Notes: a model not told the origin generated them from the letters alone. DNA of 64,000 bases from Endomychus coccineus (GCA_958510875.1 OY294068.1:162910388-162974387); one strand, 5' to 3'; numbered from the stretch's first letter, positions 32,890 through 46,049 are shown. Numbers and translations: made by a program.

Positions 32890-33420
32890 TGACTATAATT
32901 TCGCTAACATTTCTTCAAACAAATATTACAAAGTACTAACTTAATAAAAAGATCTACTTAATATATAATTTTAATGATAATCCTAAGCAGCTTATTGGAA
33001 TTTTACCTAATTGAGTTTATAACCCATTGAGGGATTAAATGATAAATTGGTAGCAAACGGAAAAGTTAATTATATAAATTTAACAAGGGAGAATTATAAA
33101 GTATTTGTTGATCTTTCAACAGGACTTCTTATATTTATTAATTTTTGCGGATTCTAGCAAATTTAATGTATTACTTTCATTCTGAATGTGTAAAATCTTG
33201 AAATTATTATTAAAGTTATGGTTTCCTATAATTAGATATTCCGCAAAGGTGGAATCCTATTTATTATTATTAGTGAAACTACGTCTATGTACTTTGATCC
33301 GTTTTTTGAAGGTCCTTCCTGTCAGGGCCAGACCCACATGTCAGCTTGTAAGCCCAACATTTATTATGTTTGATAAACATGACCAAATTATTCTGAATTT
33401 TACACGCTACGTTTATTATT
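32890..33420 (-). pseudogene. Penelope-like element, C-terminal GIY-YIG fragment and 3' end
   Basis: On the minus strand from about 33350: LALTGRTFKKRIKVHRRSF (second half of a GIY-YIG nuclease), then DSTFAEYLIIGNHNF, FKILHIQNES and LNLLESAKINKYK, the usual Penelope C-terminus. In-frame stops are present. The 3' flank (32893-32990) shares CGCTAACA...TTCTTCAAACAAATAT with 7532-7590 and 6253-6335, marking the element's 3' end. Confidence 0.8.
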
Positions 33421-34550
33421 AACATAAGAATAGTTTTAGGACTAGCCTATATTCAATCAATGCAGGAACTTTTTTTTATAGTTATTGTTTGTTTTCTTTA
33501 TATTCGAATTGGAAGGAATTATATTAGTCGCTTAAAGAATCGAAATTCCCAGATATTCTAGCTTCGCAATGGACATTCCTAAATATTTTATTCAATGTTT
33601 ATCACTCAATTCCACGAAGGCAACGTTCATGCTCAATAGTCAATGTTGCCTCTGCCTAGACGTCTACCATTAAAGTCATTATAATTTTATGATCCCAATT
33701 CGCGAAATCAGACTAAATTTAATATCTATGCAATAAACATATTTAAGAAAAATGTTTTCATCTTATCTGTGGAAATGGGCACGTTAATTCAGATTGGTTA
33801 TTACCGCCGAATTATATTTATACTGGAACCCGCTCTGGCTACCTCTACTATTTAAAAAGCAGCCAAGAAACGTATCTCACAATCACAAGGGTCATTCCTG
33901 TCCTTCTAGTGCATGAAAGCATATATGTATCTTCAAAACCAACTTCTTCGATTCCTTAATCTAAATAATGATTATTATGTTTTCAATGGTTCGATATTTT
34001 TACGCTTGGGAGAGAAGGGTACAGATGATATGTCTGGAAGGCTCAGAGCCTGAGGCTAATATATTAGCCTTAGCTAACGCGATCCTGTACTTCTACTTTC
34101 CAGTATAAATTTTAGTTCAATGGTTACTATTACCTTCAATAGATAAGCATGTTATAGATAACTTCAGAATCGCTATGAAAGGTCAGGCATTTGAATAATA
34201 GGTGTTGCCATAGGCTCAAATACTTGAAGATGACATCAAACGACGAAAGCTGCACGAAAAATCATAATGTGCAACAATTGAATTACAAAAATTGTAACGT
34301 ATGAAGGGAAAAAATTAGCTTATTCTAAGCCCGTTCTAACCCTAGTGCGATGAAGGTCAATTTTGGAGGTTATCAAATTTACTGAAATGATGAGTGGTGG
34401 GGGTGTGACATCACTATTTGACTCCGATAATGTGACGTCACAACCACACCTTCCATTGCCGGAAATTCATATTCATATATTACCTTCATTTCTATGATCA
34501 TAAAATATAGGTACATTGATTTCTACGTAACTCTAAGTATATATTTATTC
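33421..34550. other. Spacer without recognised features
   Basis: I see no gene or repeat structure. Confidence 0.4.
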
Positions 34551-34551
34551 A

Positions 34552-35230
34552 AGAATTTTTTTTCTATACTTTGACTACACGAGAAGGAAACTATTATGTT
34601 CGAAGAACATCATGGGAGCCAGCGGTGGAATGTTGGAAGCGGAAATAGGCATTCGAATTCTTCTTGAAGGTTTGGAGGTTATAGTCATAGGGAAAGACCT
34701 CTCTAGGTAAAGAGTTTCACATCTTCGCTCTTCGATAGAAGAATGAAGTCTGGTAGGAAAGAGTTCGGCAGGTCTCCAGCTTGACAATGAAGGGGTGACT
34801 AGCTTGAGCTCGTCTAGTCCGCCTATGGTAGAATAACAGACGAGATTTTTGACCAACCGACCCTGGAAATATCTATAGAAATGTGACATATCGCCAACTT
34901 TTCTACGATGTTCTAGAGAGTTCAATGAAGTCGTAAGTGTGACATCATCAATCAGACAAATAGCTCTCTTCTGGATAGAATTCAAGAGCAATGGACCTCA
35001 CATGATCGTCTCATGAGAGGGTGTTGTTGGTGGTGATCCGGAATATTGTTATGGAAGACTTCATAGGAATAGTTGTACCTGAAATCATCATATCAGGGAT
35101 TGTGGGATCCGCCTTCCTGGAGAAGATGCAAGCTTGAGTTTTGGTTGCATTAAGCTCTACTAAAGTATCAGATCCCCATTCCAAAATCTTCGCCAGATCT
35201 CCATTAATAGCGTCACAGCTGAGCATGGCT
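34552..35230 (-). pseudogene. Jockey-like LINE reverse transcriptase 3' fragment, internally deleted
   Basis: Minus strand. 35226-35011 encodes CDAINGDLAKILEWGSDTLV, ELNATKTQACIFSRK and SITIFRITTNNTLS, the post-catalytic RT part. It continues as DDHVRSIA and then jumps to LLNSIQKRAICLIDD (34991 on), with LEHRRKVGDMSHFYRYFQG. The segment between DDHVRSIA and LLNSIQKR, partly kept in the copy at 63286 (KTASQKLGFLFRAK, QQLLIIYKAQIRP), is deleted. The 3' end is CTCGTGTAGTCAAAGTATAG followed by eight A, the same terminus as the 63286 copy. Confidence 0.88.
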
Positions 35231-36905
35231 TACACGTCCTTCCTCTACATAATTACGCCGGAACATCTAGCGAAAATGTGGAAAACTTACACAATACAGT
35301 AGCTCGGAAGAAAATGTTCAGTGTTTAGGGATCGTTATCCAATATTACGATATCTGATCGCTCGTATTTTCTGAGGTCTTTTCCGTTTTAATCCAATGCA
35401 TTCTCGGTTCTTTTGAACACTAATATCGCAAAGTTTCCGACGTGTGTCATGATACATGGTGTAATGAGGTCTTATATATTTGTCCATTTAAGTCATATAG
35501 CTGTGAATGTCGTTCGAGTAGGTCGTTCTGAATAACTTGAAGGCCATCCATTAGGTTTTGAAGTATCATCATCTTCTGGCTTCTGTGGCAAAGCTTGTAA
35601 TTCACGGGTTCTTCACTGAATGACTTATTTCGCAGGTTTTCGTATTCCTTGCTGGAGTGACTTACATCACTCTCACGTCAGGTATGTTCACACATGGATT
35701 GTGAGTAATCGAAAGCATGACAGGAGATTTTCGACTGACTGTTTCTGCTGTAATCATTAGATGTTCCATGTACCTCCTTCGTTTCAATTTTAACATTAAC
35801 ACCATTTTTCGTCCAAGTCTCACGTTATTCCCATGGGTGGTTACTAAACACTATTTTGTGGTCTAAGGCATATTGCATCTTATTACTGGTGAATGTGGAA
35901 TCCCAAAGATCACGTTCATCTCCTGGAGGTTCTGTTGAATTTTATTTACTATTGTTGTTGTGTTGGGATGAAAATTCAATTCGAATCCACTTATTTGTAT
36001 TTTAGCAGGATCAGATAGGGTCTTCCTTATGCGAATTTGTTGAATCAAACAGGAGTGAAACCAGTTTCTGTTTCTTTTTTACCTATCCTAAAGGTACCAT
36101 CATGCAAAATTCTGGGGGGATCGAACATGTAATGAGTAGGGGGTCAAGAGCTCTTGGACAATATATTATCCATTTAATTCACAGCTGACTCTTGGGCATA
36201 TTAGTTTTTTCAATAGGATGTTACAAAATACAGTTCAATCAGTTGCATTGTTGCCCAAGTATTTTCCTTCGTAAATTGAGATGTTATCGCACTTATCGAT
36301 AATATCTATGTACAATGTCAATACATAATTATATTCTCACAGATATGACTGTATCATTAATGTTATCAGTCACTGATGTTATGATATTATGATCTTATTT
36401 CATATCGCCTCTTTCGATTGCAGATATTTATTTAATAGGTAACGTGAAAAATGTTCGTTTCAATTTAAAATTATCAAGATGGGCACTTTTAGAATTGGTT
36501 ATTTGTCTTGCTCACCATAAAATTAGGTTAAATAGATAAACGTCTCAGTTTTTGTATATGCCAAGTTTAGTTGTGCAAGGTTTATTGTTTATTTGAATTT
36601 GACAAGACAACCAAGATTACGAAAACATAATTAAACATGACAAGCAGCAATAAAGTTACCCACATAAATAATATTGCATGATTAAAGGATTGGATACGTT
36701 AATGTAATAAACGCTGTAATAGCGGCTCCGTAAAGTTAAAAAGTTAATTTTGGGAGGCAACATTAAATGAAGGTTAGATTTGTCACAAGTAACCACCTTG
36801 TCTCTAGACCCAGGGGTAATTTTTGTTGTTGTCTCTTTTGGGGTGGCCATTCTGCCATTCTTATGCGTGGAAGTTTTCCTTTCATATATTTCTCGTAAGA
36901 CATAG
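35231..36905. other. Unclassified stretch
   Basis: No gene supported. The minus strand between 36050 and 35290 reads in long stretches with few stops in alternating frames (LNFHPNTTTIVNKIQQN, MQYALDHKIVFSNHPWE), which may be an old unrecognised coding relic. At 36931-36656 a 91-codon minus frame contains KTTTKITPG-like and LMLPPKINF pieces. These faintly recall the middle of a pogo-type transposase, in opposite orientation to the relic that follows. Confidence 0.3.
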
Positions 36906-36909
36906 ATTT

Positions 36910-37990
36910 TTGTTTTTATTAAATTTGCCAAGCCTTCATTGGAAGACCCAATCCTACTAAAACTGGATAATCACGAAACGATCCTAATCTTTGAAATGAT
37001 TCGGCGGGCAAGGAATTCAGGGCTGATCATTTCTATACTTCCACACCATACAACTCACAAGTTGCAACCACTCGATAAGTATGTGTATGGACCATTGAAA
37101 CATTTCTACAATGAAGCGTGTCGATCTTGGCTTGCATCTAATGCTGTTAAGAGAATTTCAATATACGAAATTGCTAAGTTGTTAGAAATTGCCTATCCTT
37201 TGGCTCTCACACCAAAAATGGCATTGTCGTCTTTAGAAGCAGAAGTATATTTTCAATGAATAAATATGTCTTCGATGACGACAAGTATATGGCAGCAGAT
37301 GTTGAAGATAAGTTGAAAAGTGAGCAGTGCTCTGTATCGATTAATACAGAAAAGGAAAACCAAGACCAGTAACACAACAGGACCTGGACATAGTATTACT
37401 AACAACCAGTGCTACCACTTTCAACTTCAACGTGCCAGCTTCCAGTTTTGTGTCACCAGGAATGGTGCGTCCGCGTCCAAAAATCAATATAGATCATAAT
37501 ATGACTGAAAAAGGCGGAAAGAAGGAACAGAGAGCTGATGTTTTATACCAGCTATGAACAAGATGCAAGAACAGATGATGGAAAACAGCAAAAAGACAAG
37601 TTTGAAGAGGCGAAAGAACAGGGTGATGAACAGCAAAAAAAGGAAAGCTATTATGAAACTTATATAATCTAATAGTGAGAGTGAAAGTGAAATACCGGAT
37701 TTATCACATGCCTTTGATGATCACTTCCTATTAACTCATTTGTTTTAATTTGGTATCCTACAAAAAAAATGAATTAAATATTATGTTTGCCAAGTCGATA
37801 ATATGAATACTAAATTTGACGTATGTGGTGTGAAGTCTGTAAGGCAAGTCGGAAATAAGTATTTATTTCCTAATATTGAAGATGAACCTACAGTCACAAA
37901 GAATAATATTGTCACTATTCTTCCCCCAACTCTGAATACTGGAGGCAAAGTAGAGGCCATAGATACCCTTGATTATGCTAATATTAGTTT
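36910..37990 (+). pseudogene. pogo/Tigger-like transposase relic (DDE_1)
   Basis: KFAKPSLEDPILLKLDNHETIL carries the second catalytic Asp (LDNH). LPHHTTHKLQPLDKYVYGPLK carries the third Asp, and ISIYEIAKLLEIAYPLA follows, all typical of pogo/jerky transposases. The frame changes near 37257 to FDDDKYMAADVEDKL. A further part at 37803-38003 (VKSVRQVGNKYLFPNIEDE, IVTILPPTLNTGG) matches the C-terminal tail of this family. The first catalytic Asp and the CENP-B-type DNA-binding domain are missing. Confidence 0.8.
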
Positions 37991-38109
37991 AGTTCAGTTG
38001 AGTTGAGAGTTGAGACTGAATAATTGTAAATAGGCATGAAGACATAGCAGGTAGTTTTATCGTAAAATTGGCGTTCGTGACGAAACATTGATGAAGCTTC
38101 TTCTAGAGT

Positions 38110-38670
38110 CCCGGTGTTCCCTAGGGAAATTGTAAGAACTGAATATTGTTATATACTCAACAGTGCATTTAACCCTAGTGTTGCAGTGACTGAAACATGT
38201 GCTTTGGCTAAGAAAACTTTGCCTACAGAGAAAACAATCGTGTCAAATCATAGAGGGAAGCGTAAAGATGCGGGTTTCACAAAATGTTATGACCAAGGCG
38301 ACAAATACTTGATAAGACGAAAAGTCTACACCATGTACGAAGAGCAAAGCGTGCCTACATTACATCTTTTACAAGTTTTAAAGGCATTTTGTATTAAAAA
38401 AGATTATGTTTGTGATGCATCAGTAGGGGTGACATACAGTGCATATTTGGCATCAATTAAGAGCAAAGGTTAGGTCAGAAAATATTTCTTCTGCTTTAAG
38501 TGGTACTGTTGTAGAATCAATAATATTTTCCCAGATAGTTGGAAAAATTCAGTATGTCATGTGATAACTGTAGAAAATTCTCATATTACTCTGGATCATA
38601 ATGTTATTAAACCGATTATGCTGAATGTTGGTGAGGATAGCGACAGCGAAACGGAACTATCTATAGAATA
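38110..38670 (+). pseudogene. Unclassified transposon-like coding relic
   Basis: A 119-codon frame (38114-38473) includes FTKCYDQGDKYLIRRKVYTMYEEQSVPTLHLLQVLKAF. Broken here, the key parts are YLIRRKVYTMYEE and VPTLHLL, resembling the N-terminal region of DDE transposases that occur as many copies in insect genomes. 38560-38668 then reads ENSHITLDHNVIKPIMLNVGED plus an acidic SDSETE tail, like the C-terminus of the same kind of protein. The catalytic middle would be deleted. Family assignment is tentative. Confidence 0.4.
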
Positions 38671-39926
38671 ACGTGTAAAAATGTTTATAAATAACTAGTA
38701 TTTAAAACTATATTAGGTAGATAGACCGCACGCCATAATAAATAATAAAACTTTGTATTAATAAGGTTACTCTATTTGATTGAATTAATATAAACATATC
38801 ATATAAAAATGATTATTTACTTGTTTTCCTTAGAATTCTTTTCAAATTATGTTAAATTAATATCTAATTATTTATATTACGGCCCTTTTCGACCCTCGGC
38901 ATAGACAATGGGCACTTTTACTGCAGTCATTAAATCAGAACCATTTTTCGTGAAAAGAACTTTACCTATCGATTACAAAGCACTTTTAGATTTGGAATTG
39001 TTCTTGGTGGTTATAATGTAATGTAATGCCATCGTACTATGTATTTTGTATTAGTGATTGTTAGATATAAGTGTACCTCCCATACATGGCTACTGTTCCC
39101 TGCTTGTGGGGGGTACAGTGGCTAACTCATTTTTATAAAAATTGAGGTTAAAGGTTTGTTTAAATTTCGTTATTTTTATAAATTTTTTTTCTACGTAGTA
39201 TGAAACCCGATTCAAATAATCCTGTGAAATGCGAACCGCCGAAACCATTTCCTAGACAAGAATTATTTTTTAATGAAATCGTGGCAACTGTGACCCGCTG
39301 TCCCCGGTGAAGGTTTCTATTCATCACAAAGTTTGAAAATTAGTGATAATACTATGTCAGAGGAATGAAATCATAGCTAGAGTTGATTTAACAAAATGTA
39401 AAAATATAATTCGAGTAAATTGGCACTATAAATTGGTCTTTGGTTTATACTGTTCTCGTTGCTTTATACATTTCTCCCCATTCATACAATTATTGAAACA
39501 TAATTGTTTGAAAGTTTTCCTTTGATATTGCGTTCCCATTCCTGGTAGTTCCATACTCATTAGATGTCACAATATGAAGAGTTATTTGACCTTCGTCCAA
39601 TTTACAACATTCCAGCTTGTAGGAACTAAGCTGTAAGTTTACAATTCTATATTATAGATATTTATAAAAACTGACGAAATAACTACTAGTGAAAGCAGTT
39701 ACTTGGTCGTTTAAATGCTCAACTTGATAGTAGTCATTGACGATAATAATTTAAAATCAGAAACGGTCACAAACACATATACGATTCCTGCAAAATTAAC
39801 AAAAGAACCTGAACTATAAATGTCAAGTCTTCACAACATCTTAGGACTATTTTGATCTGTTAGATATTTTGCTAATGCAGCTCAGACGCATCCTTATACA
39901 CTCTGTTCCGACTAAAACACACATTA
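38671..39926. other. Spacer without recognised features
   Basis: No supportable gene; AT-rich with a few short chance frames. Confidence 0.4.
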
Positions 39927-41168
39927 TAGTCTAGGAGCCAGAGCGATATTGATGGTCTGAACATTAACCCGATGGCACTATGGTTCATCGTTAGAGAACG
40001 GTTCAATGACCAATTCATCTCACAGACCGAATTTTCCCCGGCTGCTAGATCTCGAGATACAGCATCCGCATTTTTTTTAATTTTTGACTGGAGGTTAACC
40101 CTCTCCCAGTTGCGGTTACTTGAAGAGCATGCCATTCTTATACACTTCCACCATGTGCCATTATTTTTTATCGTGCCCGTTTATCAGGCCGATCAGTTAA
40201 AATTAGACCGAAAATGGACTGCTAGTTAACCTTCCCAAACCTGGTGGAAAATGTTCATTGGTGTTGGCAATTGTTAATATACCCTATGCCATCAAAAGTT
40301 ATCGGTCCATTTCCGAGTAATTGGCCATTATTTGGACCAAAAATGTTTATTTTTTTCATTTTGTGGCTAAAACTTGCAGGTTACAAGATAACTTGATGGC
40401 ACCATATTAAATAACTTTATTGGAGGTCAAATAAAGATTTAAAATTATTGCCATCACTCCTTGCCTATTTAAACCCCCCAAAATCCCCTAAAACCACCCC
40501 CAAAAAAATATTAATAATATGACCAATTTTATCATAAATTTTTGAGATTCTGGCTGGGTTTAAAATCGGAACGGCAGTTTTTTTGTTTTTGTTTTGTTTT
40601 GGGGGGTGGTTTTAGGGGGTCTTGGGCGGTTTGAATAGGCAAGGAGTGATGGCAATAATTTTAAATCTTCATTTGACCTCCAGTTATTTAACATGGTGCC
40701 ATCATGTTATCTTGTAACCCACAAGTTATAGCCACAAAATGAAAAAATTAACATTTTTGGTCCAAATAATGGCCAATTACTCGGAAATGGACCGATAACT
40801 TTTGAAGGCATAGGGTATGTTAACAATTGCCAACACCAATGAACATTTTTCACCAGGTTTGGGAGGGTTAACTTGCAGTCCATTTTCGGTCCAATTTTAA
40901 CTGGTCGGCCTGATAAACGGGCACGATAAAAAATGATGGCACATGGTGGAAGTGTATAAGAATGGCATGCTTTTCAAGTAAACGCAACTTGGAAAAGGTT
41001 ATCCTCCAGTTAAAAATGAAAAAATGCAAATGCTGTATCTTGAGATCTAGCAGTCGGGGAAAATTCGGTCTGTGAGATGAATTGGTCATTGAACCGTTCT
41101 CTAACGATAAACCGTAGTGCCATCGGGTTAATGTTCAGACCATCAATATCGCTCTGGCTCCTAGAGTA
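39927..41168. mobile_element. 1.24-kb foldback element (near-perfect inverted repeat)
   Basis: Begins TA-GTCTAGGAGCCAGAGCG and ends CGCTCTGGCTCCTAGAG-TA. The two arms, about 575 bp each (39931-40505 and 40598-41164), differ only at scattered bases over the parts I aligned by eye. The central 90 bp is unique, and each arm's inner end is C-rich or G-rich (CCCCCC...CCACCCCC at 40474; GGGGGGTGGTTTTAGGGGG at 40600). Each arm holds a short frame ending QADQLKLDRKWTAS, but replacement changes are common, so selection on it is doubtful. No transposase. Read-through transcription would give a very stable RNA hairpin. Confidence 0.92.
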
Positions 41169-41316
41169 TTAGGAGTATTTTGAGTTCTAATGATGATGAT
41201 ACCAATCTGAAAATTTGTAAGCATCCGTAATCAATTTTCTACTCAATGAAAATATTTTCAAAATGAATGAAATGCATAAAATGAGTTAAGGGCACTTGAA
41301 CTTCCCCAAACGTTTC

Positions 41317-41770
41317 TCCAAATGTAGGAGATTTTTGATTATTTTTCTCCTATAAAAATACACCAAAAGAAAGATCCGTCTTTTTCTTCCAGACGCAACA
41401 ATTACGAAATGTTCAAAAATGGCAGACAAATTTATTTTCAAAGAGAAAAGTGGGAACGGACGGAAAATTTTTCAAAGTCTGAATATTTCTAAAACGGTTA
41501 TTACGAATGCATCCCTCGTTTTTGAGATGATTTCCATTAGTCTTTCCTATAAATAATAAGTACAATAAGCGTTTTAGAAATATTCAGACTTTTTAAAATT
41601 TTCCGTTCTCACTTTCCTCTTTGAAAATGAATTTGTCTGCCATTTTTGAATATTTCGTAATTGTTTTCGAGCATCTGGAAGAAAAAATACTAATCTTAGC
41701 TTTAGAGTATTTTTTATAAGAGAAAAACAATCAAAAATCAACTTTTTCATTTACTTGCATTTGGAAAAAA
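41317..41770. repeat. Second foldback repeat, about 450 bp
   Basis: Left arm (41317-41500) and right arm (41566-41770) pair through CCAAATG, TTTTTGATTATTTTTCTC, TCTTCCAGA, CAATTACGAAAT and CAAAAATGGCAGACAAAT. Just outside, ACTTCCCCAAACGTTT (41299) and CCTTCCCCAAAACGTTTACC (41793) are direct, not inverted, copies. No coding sequence. Confidence 0.75.
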
Positions 41771-43410
41771 TAAGTTATGGACCTTCCCCAAAACGTTTAC
41801 CCAAATTTGGGGGAATGTTCATTTATTATTTTGAATATTAGCACTAAAAATGACTCAGCAATAAGCTGATCCACATAAAAAAAATTTGACATAGAGTTTA
41901 GCGGAGTGTATAAGTTACATAGAAGAATATTCCTCCTGGTATGTTAAGAAACATCGTCCACCCGTTTCTTTCTCTTCGAAATTTGAAATAATAGTATAAT
42001 CACAAAATTTATTATACTAAGGGAACCGCATGCATATACATCAGTACAGACAGTCGGTCGACCCTGGGGTCTCTCAAATCACCTAGAGTCCCATCATGTC
42101 TTGTCAAAGAATGCAGAGATACACTGGCTGAACTAGGCAGGAACTAGTCGGGAAAATGGTCTTAGGAGGAAAAAATTAAAAACATCCATTTCTAGGTCAA
42201 AAAAAAATTAAGGTTTTCATTTATTTTCTCTAAAAATATTTTTTTATAGAAAACCTGATTACTTGACGAGAATCTACGCCAAAAACTGTATCAGAGGTAA
42301 AGTAAAAAATGACGATGCCTTTTAAACAGGTTGAGCAAGTTGAATTTAAACTTTTCGCCATTTCGAGTTTTGACAAGACACATAATATTTCATTACTGGA
42401 AAACCGAATAATCTGCAGCAATCAAACATTGAAGAGGGGGGTTACGAGGACAACATACCGAAAAATCGCATCGATCCGATTAAAAATTCTAAATTGATGA
42501 TTTTTTTTGATTTACCGTTTGAAAAATCGACTTTAGTGTACGTTCCACCCAATGCATAGCTATTTTCAAAAAAAACAATCTCAGATTCGTAAGCCTCGAT
42601 ATCTATAAAAAAAAGTTTAATAACACCCACCCGCAGCCGCGTTTTTAATCAAATCATAATCGGAAGGGCGAAAAAATTAAAAGAAAACACTGAACTTAAT
42701 TAGGCACAAAAATTCAAACCTAACCCTAACGGTGGGCAGACCACTGAACCTGACACAACCCTTGTTCTTATAACGATTGTATTATCCTAAACTAAGAGAC
42801 GCTATCTCATTTATTTATTATTACATTATATGATACAGTCATACAAATATCCTATAAATATAAATCTGACAGTACTATGAACCGTTAAGAGGACGGTATA
42901 TTCCACCATGCATTGGGGAGATGTACGTTACAAAAACAGTGTGACTATTTACCATACGCTATCTATGACAACATTGTATCAGTTTATCTCAATCAACACG
43001 TTTATTCGTTGTAGATATGAACTTCAATTAAGTGAAAACAATCTCACATAGCGACCGTTTTTATCTGAGATCTGATATGGGTTTTGTACATTCCTTAATG
43101 TTTCTTCTATAGAGCTGATCGCATTTCTCCACAAACTAACACATTACATTAGGTAGGACGTCATATTTCACAGGTTGATAATCTTCAATCATCGATTCTA
43201 TTAAATATTGTCAATTTCAGTAACATACTTGACTTTGTATCCTTACATAGATGATATACCTAAAAACAAATGAAGTAGAATATGAAAAATTGTGAATGAT
43301 ACAAGTAACATAGTAGAAAATCCTTTGAAAATGAGGAATTCGCGAGGAAAAACCTATAGGACCTCAGTTTTTGGAGATGGTTGATATCCATATCTTCATT
43401 TGGATATTAT
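41771..43410. other. Spacer without recognised features
   Basis: No supportable gene or repeat beyond the direct GTTT-flank noted for the previous element. Confidence 0.4.
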
Positions 43411-43411
43411 A

Positions 43412-44494
43412 AGCCAGTGTTTCTCAACGTGTGGGTCGCGACTCCCAAGGAGGTCGCCAAATCTTGCTCGGGAATCCCGTAAAAAGCAAGAGTTGTAGTT
43501 GTAGGTCCTACATTACAACAAAAATACAACAATTTCAGTGGGAAGGCTGTGCCTGTTTATTTTTTTATAATCGTGGTTCTATTTTCAGACGCAAATAACC
43601 AATTTCATTTCCTAATTGGAGTCTATTTCTCTACTTAGATCTTATCTTCACCTCTGAAAAGAACGTTAGTTCACTTAGGTAGGAAGTGGCGAATGGCACA
43701 AATAATTTCACAGCTTCCCTTGCCAGCTCTGGGCATTCTTCTTTTCTCTTCATCCAAAACACTTCAATGCTTTGAGAATTAAATTCCATCTTAAGCATGC
43801 CGTTAGCAGCAAAATTTACAAGATTTTCTTCCATCTTCAGATTAGCCAGTTGTACTGACATATACAAAATGATTTAGTATCATATAAGCCCATTGTTAGC
43901 TTCAGAATCCAGTCCTGGAAAGTAACTTTATAGTTTCACTTACAAATTATGCTAGCTCAGTATCATGCAAGGATTGTGAGAGCTTACTACCAACGATTGA
44001 TCCGTTGCTATTTCTTCACCAATCTTCTGGACGCGAGAGAAGGAATCGTACATTCTTTTTTGCAAAGACGTTGACCACAAACCAAGTTTTGGAAGGAATC
44101 CTTTAATTTTTACCCTTTGAAGTTCAAATGTTTTCTTCTCTAATCTTAATAGCATTTTATTTAAGTTTGGAATTCATTTTCATCAAATAATGGCTTATTC
44201 TATTCTATTCTTGTAAGAACAACAACAATTTAGTTTTTAGTTCTAGAACTCGTTTCAATATATCTCCTTTGGATATGCCCCTGATCTTCCTGTGATGAAG
44301 GAGATTTCGTAGGATAGAACCCATGTCTTTACAAACAATTCTAAACAGTCGAATATGCAAGACTTTACCTCTAATAGAGTTCACAACTTTGATCACCTAT
44401 TAAGCACATCATTTAAATCGAAATATCCTGGGGGTCGCCAGAATTTATTCACTGGTAAAGGGGTCGCGTATTCAATAAAGTTGAAAAATACTGC
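43412..44494 (-). pseudogene. hAT relic (ZBED5/FAM200-like transposase) with both termini
   Basis: The left end CAGTGTTTCTCAACGTGTGG and the right end (reading CAGTATTTTTCAACTTTATTG in reverse, ending near 44493) are hAT-type termini, each leading into GGGTCGC. The flanking 8-mers TTATAAGC and CTTTAAGC match at six of eight bases. On the minus strand, KVLHIRLFRIVCKDMGS...SKGDILKRVLELKTKLLLFLQE (44396-44205) and FWMKRKEECPELAREAVKLFVPFATSYL (43867-43631, broken here as EECPELAREAVKLF and VPFATSYLSE) match the distal half and C-terminal dimerisation region of ZBED5-like hAT transposases. The N-terminal half is gone. Confidence 0.82.
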
Positions 44495-46045
44495 TTTAAG
44501 CCCTTTATTGATGGACAAGATTTTTATTTCATGAAAAATGTCAATTTCGTCTACAAGAAGCACAATAATTGATCATCTTTCTATCTATCTATACAGGATG
44601 CTTCTATACTGGCAACGCTCTAACCCAGAGAGCTCCCGTTAATTAATGATTGAGTTCATATATAGCAACATGAACCCTTAAAGGGCTTAGTTTCTAAGAT
44701 ACAGGGTGTTAAAAGTTTGAAGTGAATACTAAAAATTTGCCAATACTCAAAACGCTTTTAAATAGTTTTTTCAAATTTAGTGATCAATATGCCCTTTAAG
44801 TAATGTTTTAACGTGAACTAACTTCTAAAATATCCAACCAGTGGGGCGATATCAGGGTTGGAGACTAGTTTTACCTTCTATTTTTTACAAAACAAAACAT
44901 TTTTTACTTCTTCCAAATTCTGAAAGAGAAACAAAAACTATTTATGAACTTACAATATAATTAACAAAATCAACAAAATTACAATAGTTGCTCAAAAATA
45001 TGGCCTTTCAGTATTATTTAATAGTGCGTCTTCCAGGAGCACACAATACTATTTCTTTTAATTAACAAGTTGCCAGTTTCTTGCAGTCTTTTTTCAATAC
45101 CTACTTGCAAATGTAGGTTGATATGGAATTAGACGATTGGCGAATCTTTGATGGTAAAAACGACCGCCCATTCCATCCTCAATTGAAAAATTCATTTCAA
45201 TTAATTAAATACTATTGTTTGATGGACCAAGATCTTGTCAATTACACGAACGAATAAGAAATTTGATATGGCTTACTGCATGCAAAAGTAAATTCAGCGT
45301 TAACAATTTGGTTATAAGAAATACCGAACATGTTTTGATACTAGGGGGTTATCTAAAACAAAATATTTCATGATTGGCCATGTCTCAGAATTCTAATAAT
45401 ACTTACCTATCAGAAACCTGTACTTCTCTTTTTCATTGTTCCCTTGATGGATTGCTCAAAATAGTTATTAATAAATGCAACCTGTTTCTTCTCTGTTCAA
45501 AATTGATGACATTCAATAAAGATGTAACAGAAAGAAAATTATGTGAAGAGCTTGAATTTCGTAAACTGTGGGGATAATTTAAAAAGACAACTACGGAGGA
45601 ATATTACTACGAGGTTGCAAACGATAAGGAACAAGACGAAGAGGATAGGGGTAATTCTAAAATCTGCAACACTTCGAAAACTTGCAAAAATACGCATTAT
45701 GCTGTTACAGATTGCTTATGAATTATAACTTATACAGTGAATCATATTGTTTCGATTTGAAGAAATATTGAAGGGCGTTCTGATGCATGGCAAATTTGTA
45801 CCAAGAACTTCTTTCATCATTTTGATCTCTCGGTTTACCCAAGAACGAGGTCATGGAGTCATAAGAATATTTTATTTAAATGCAATAATCTTTGCATATT
45901 TATTAAACGCGAAAACAAAATTGGCAAGGTCAATTGGTTTATCAGTTGTTCTAAAAATATGTTTTGATACGTTTCATATCATTTCCTATTCTGGAATATC
46001 AACGTTTTGTCAATTTATGACGAATCTATAACATTGTGAAGAAAT
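44495..46045. other. Non-coding stretch
   Basis: No supportable gene. 44595-44720 contains TACAGGATGCTT and GATACAGGGTGTT segments that resemble TA-CAGGGTG termini of TA-targeting elements, but no paired end was found. Confidence 0.35.
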
Positions 46046-46049
46046 ATAC

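Noticed and set aside
39972..40229. 85-codon frame conserved in both arms of the foldback as a real protein
   Set aside because: The arm copies differ by many replacement changes relative to length, and similarity follows from the inverted repeat itself.
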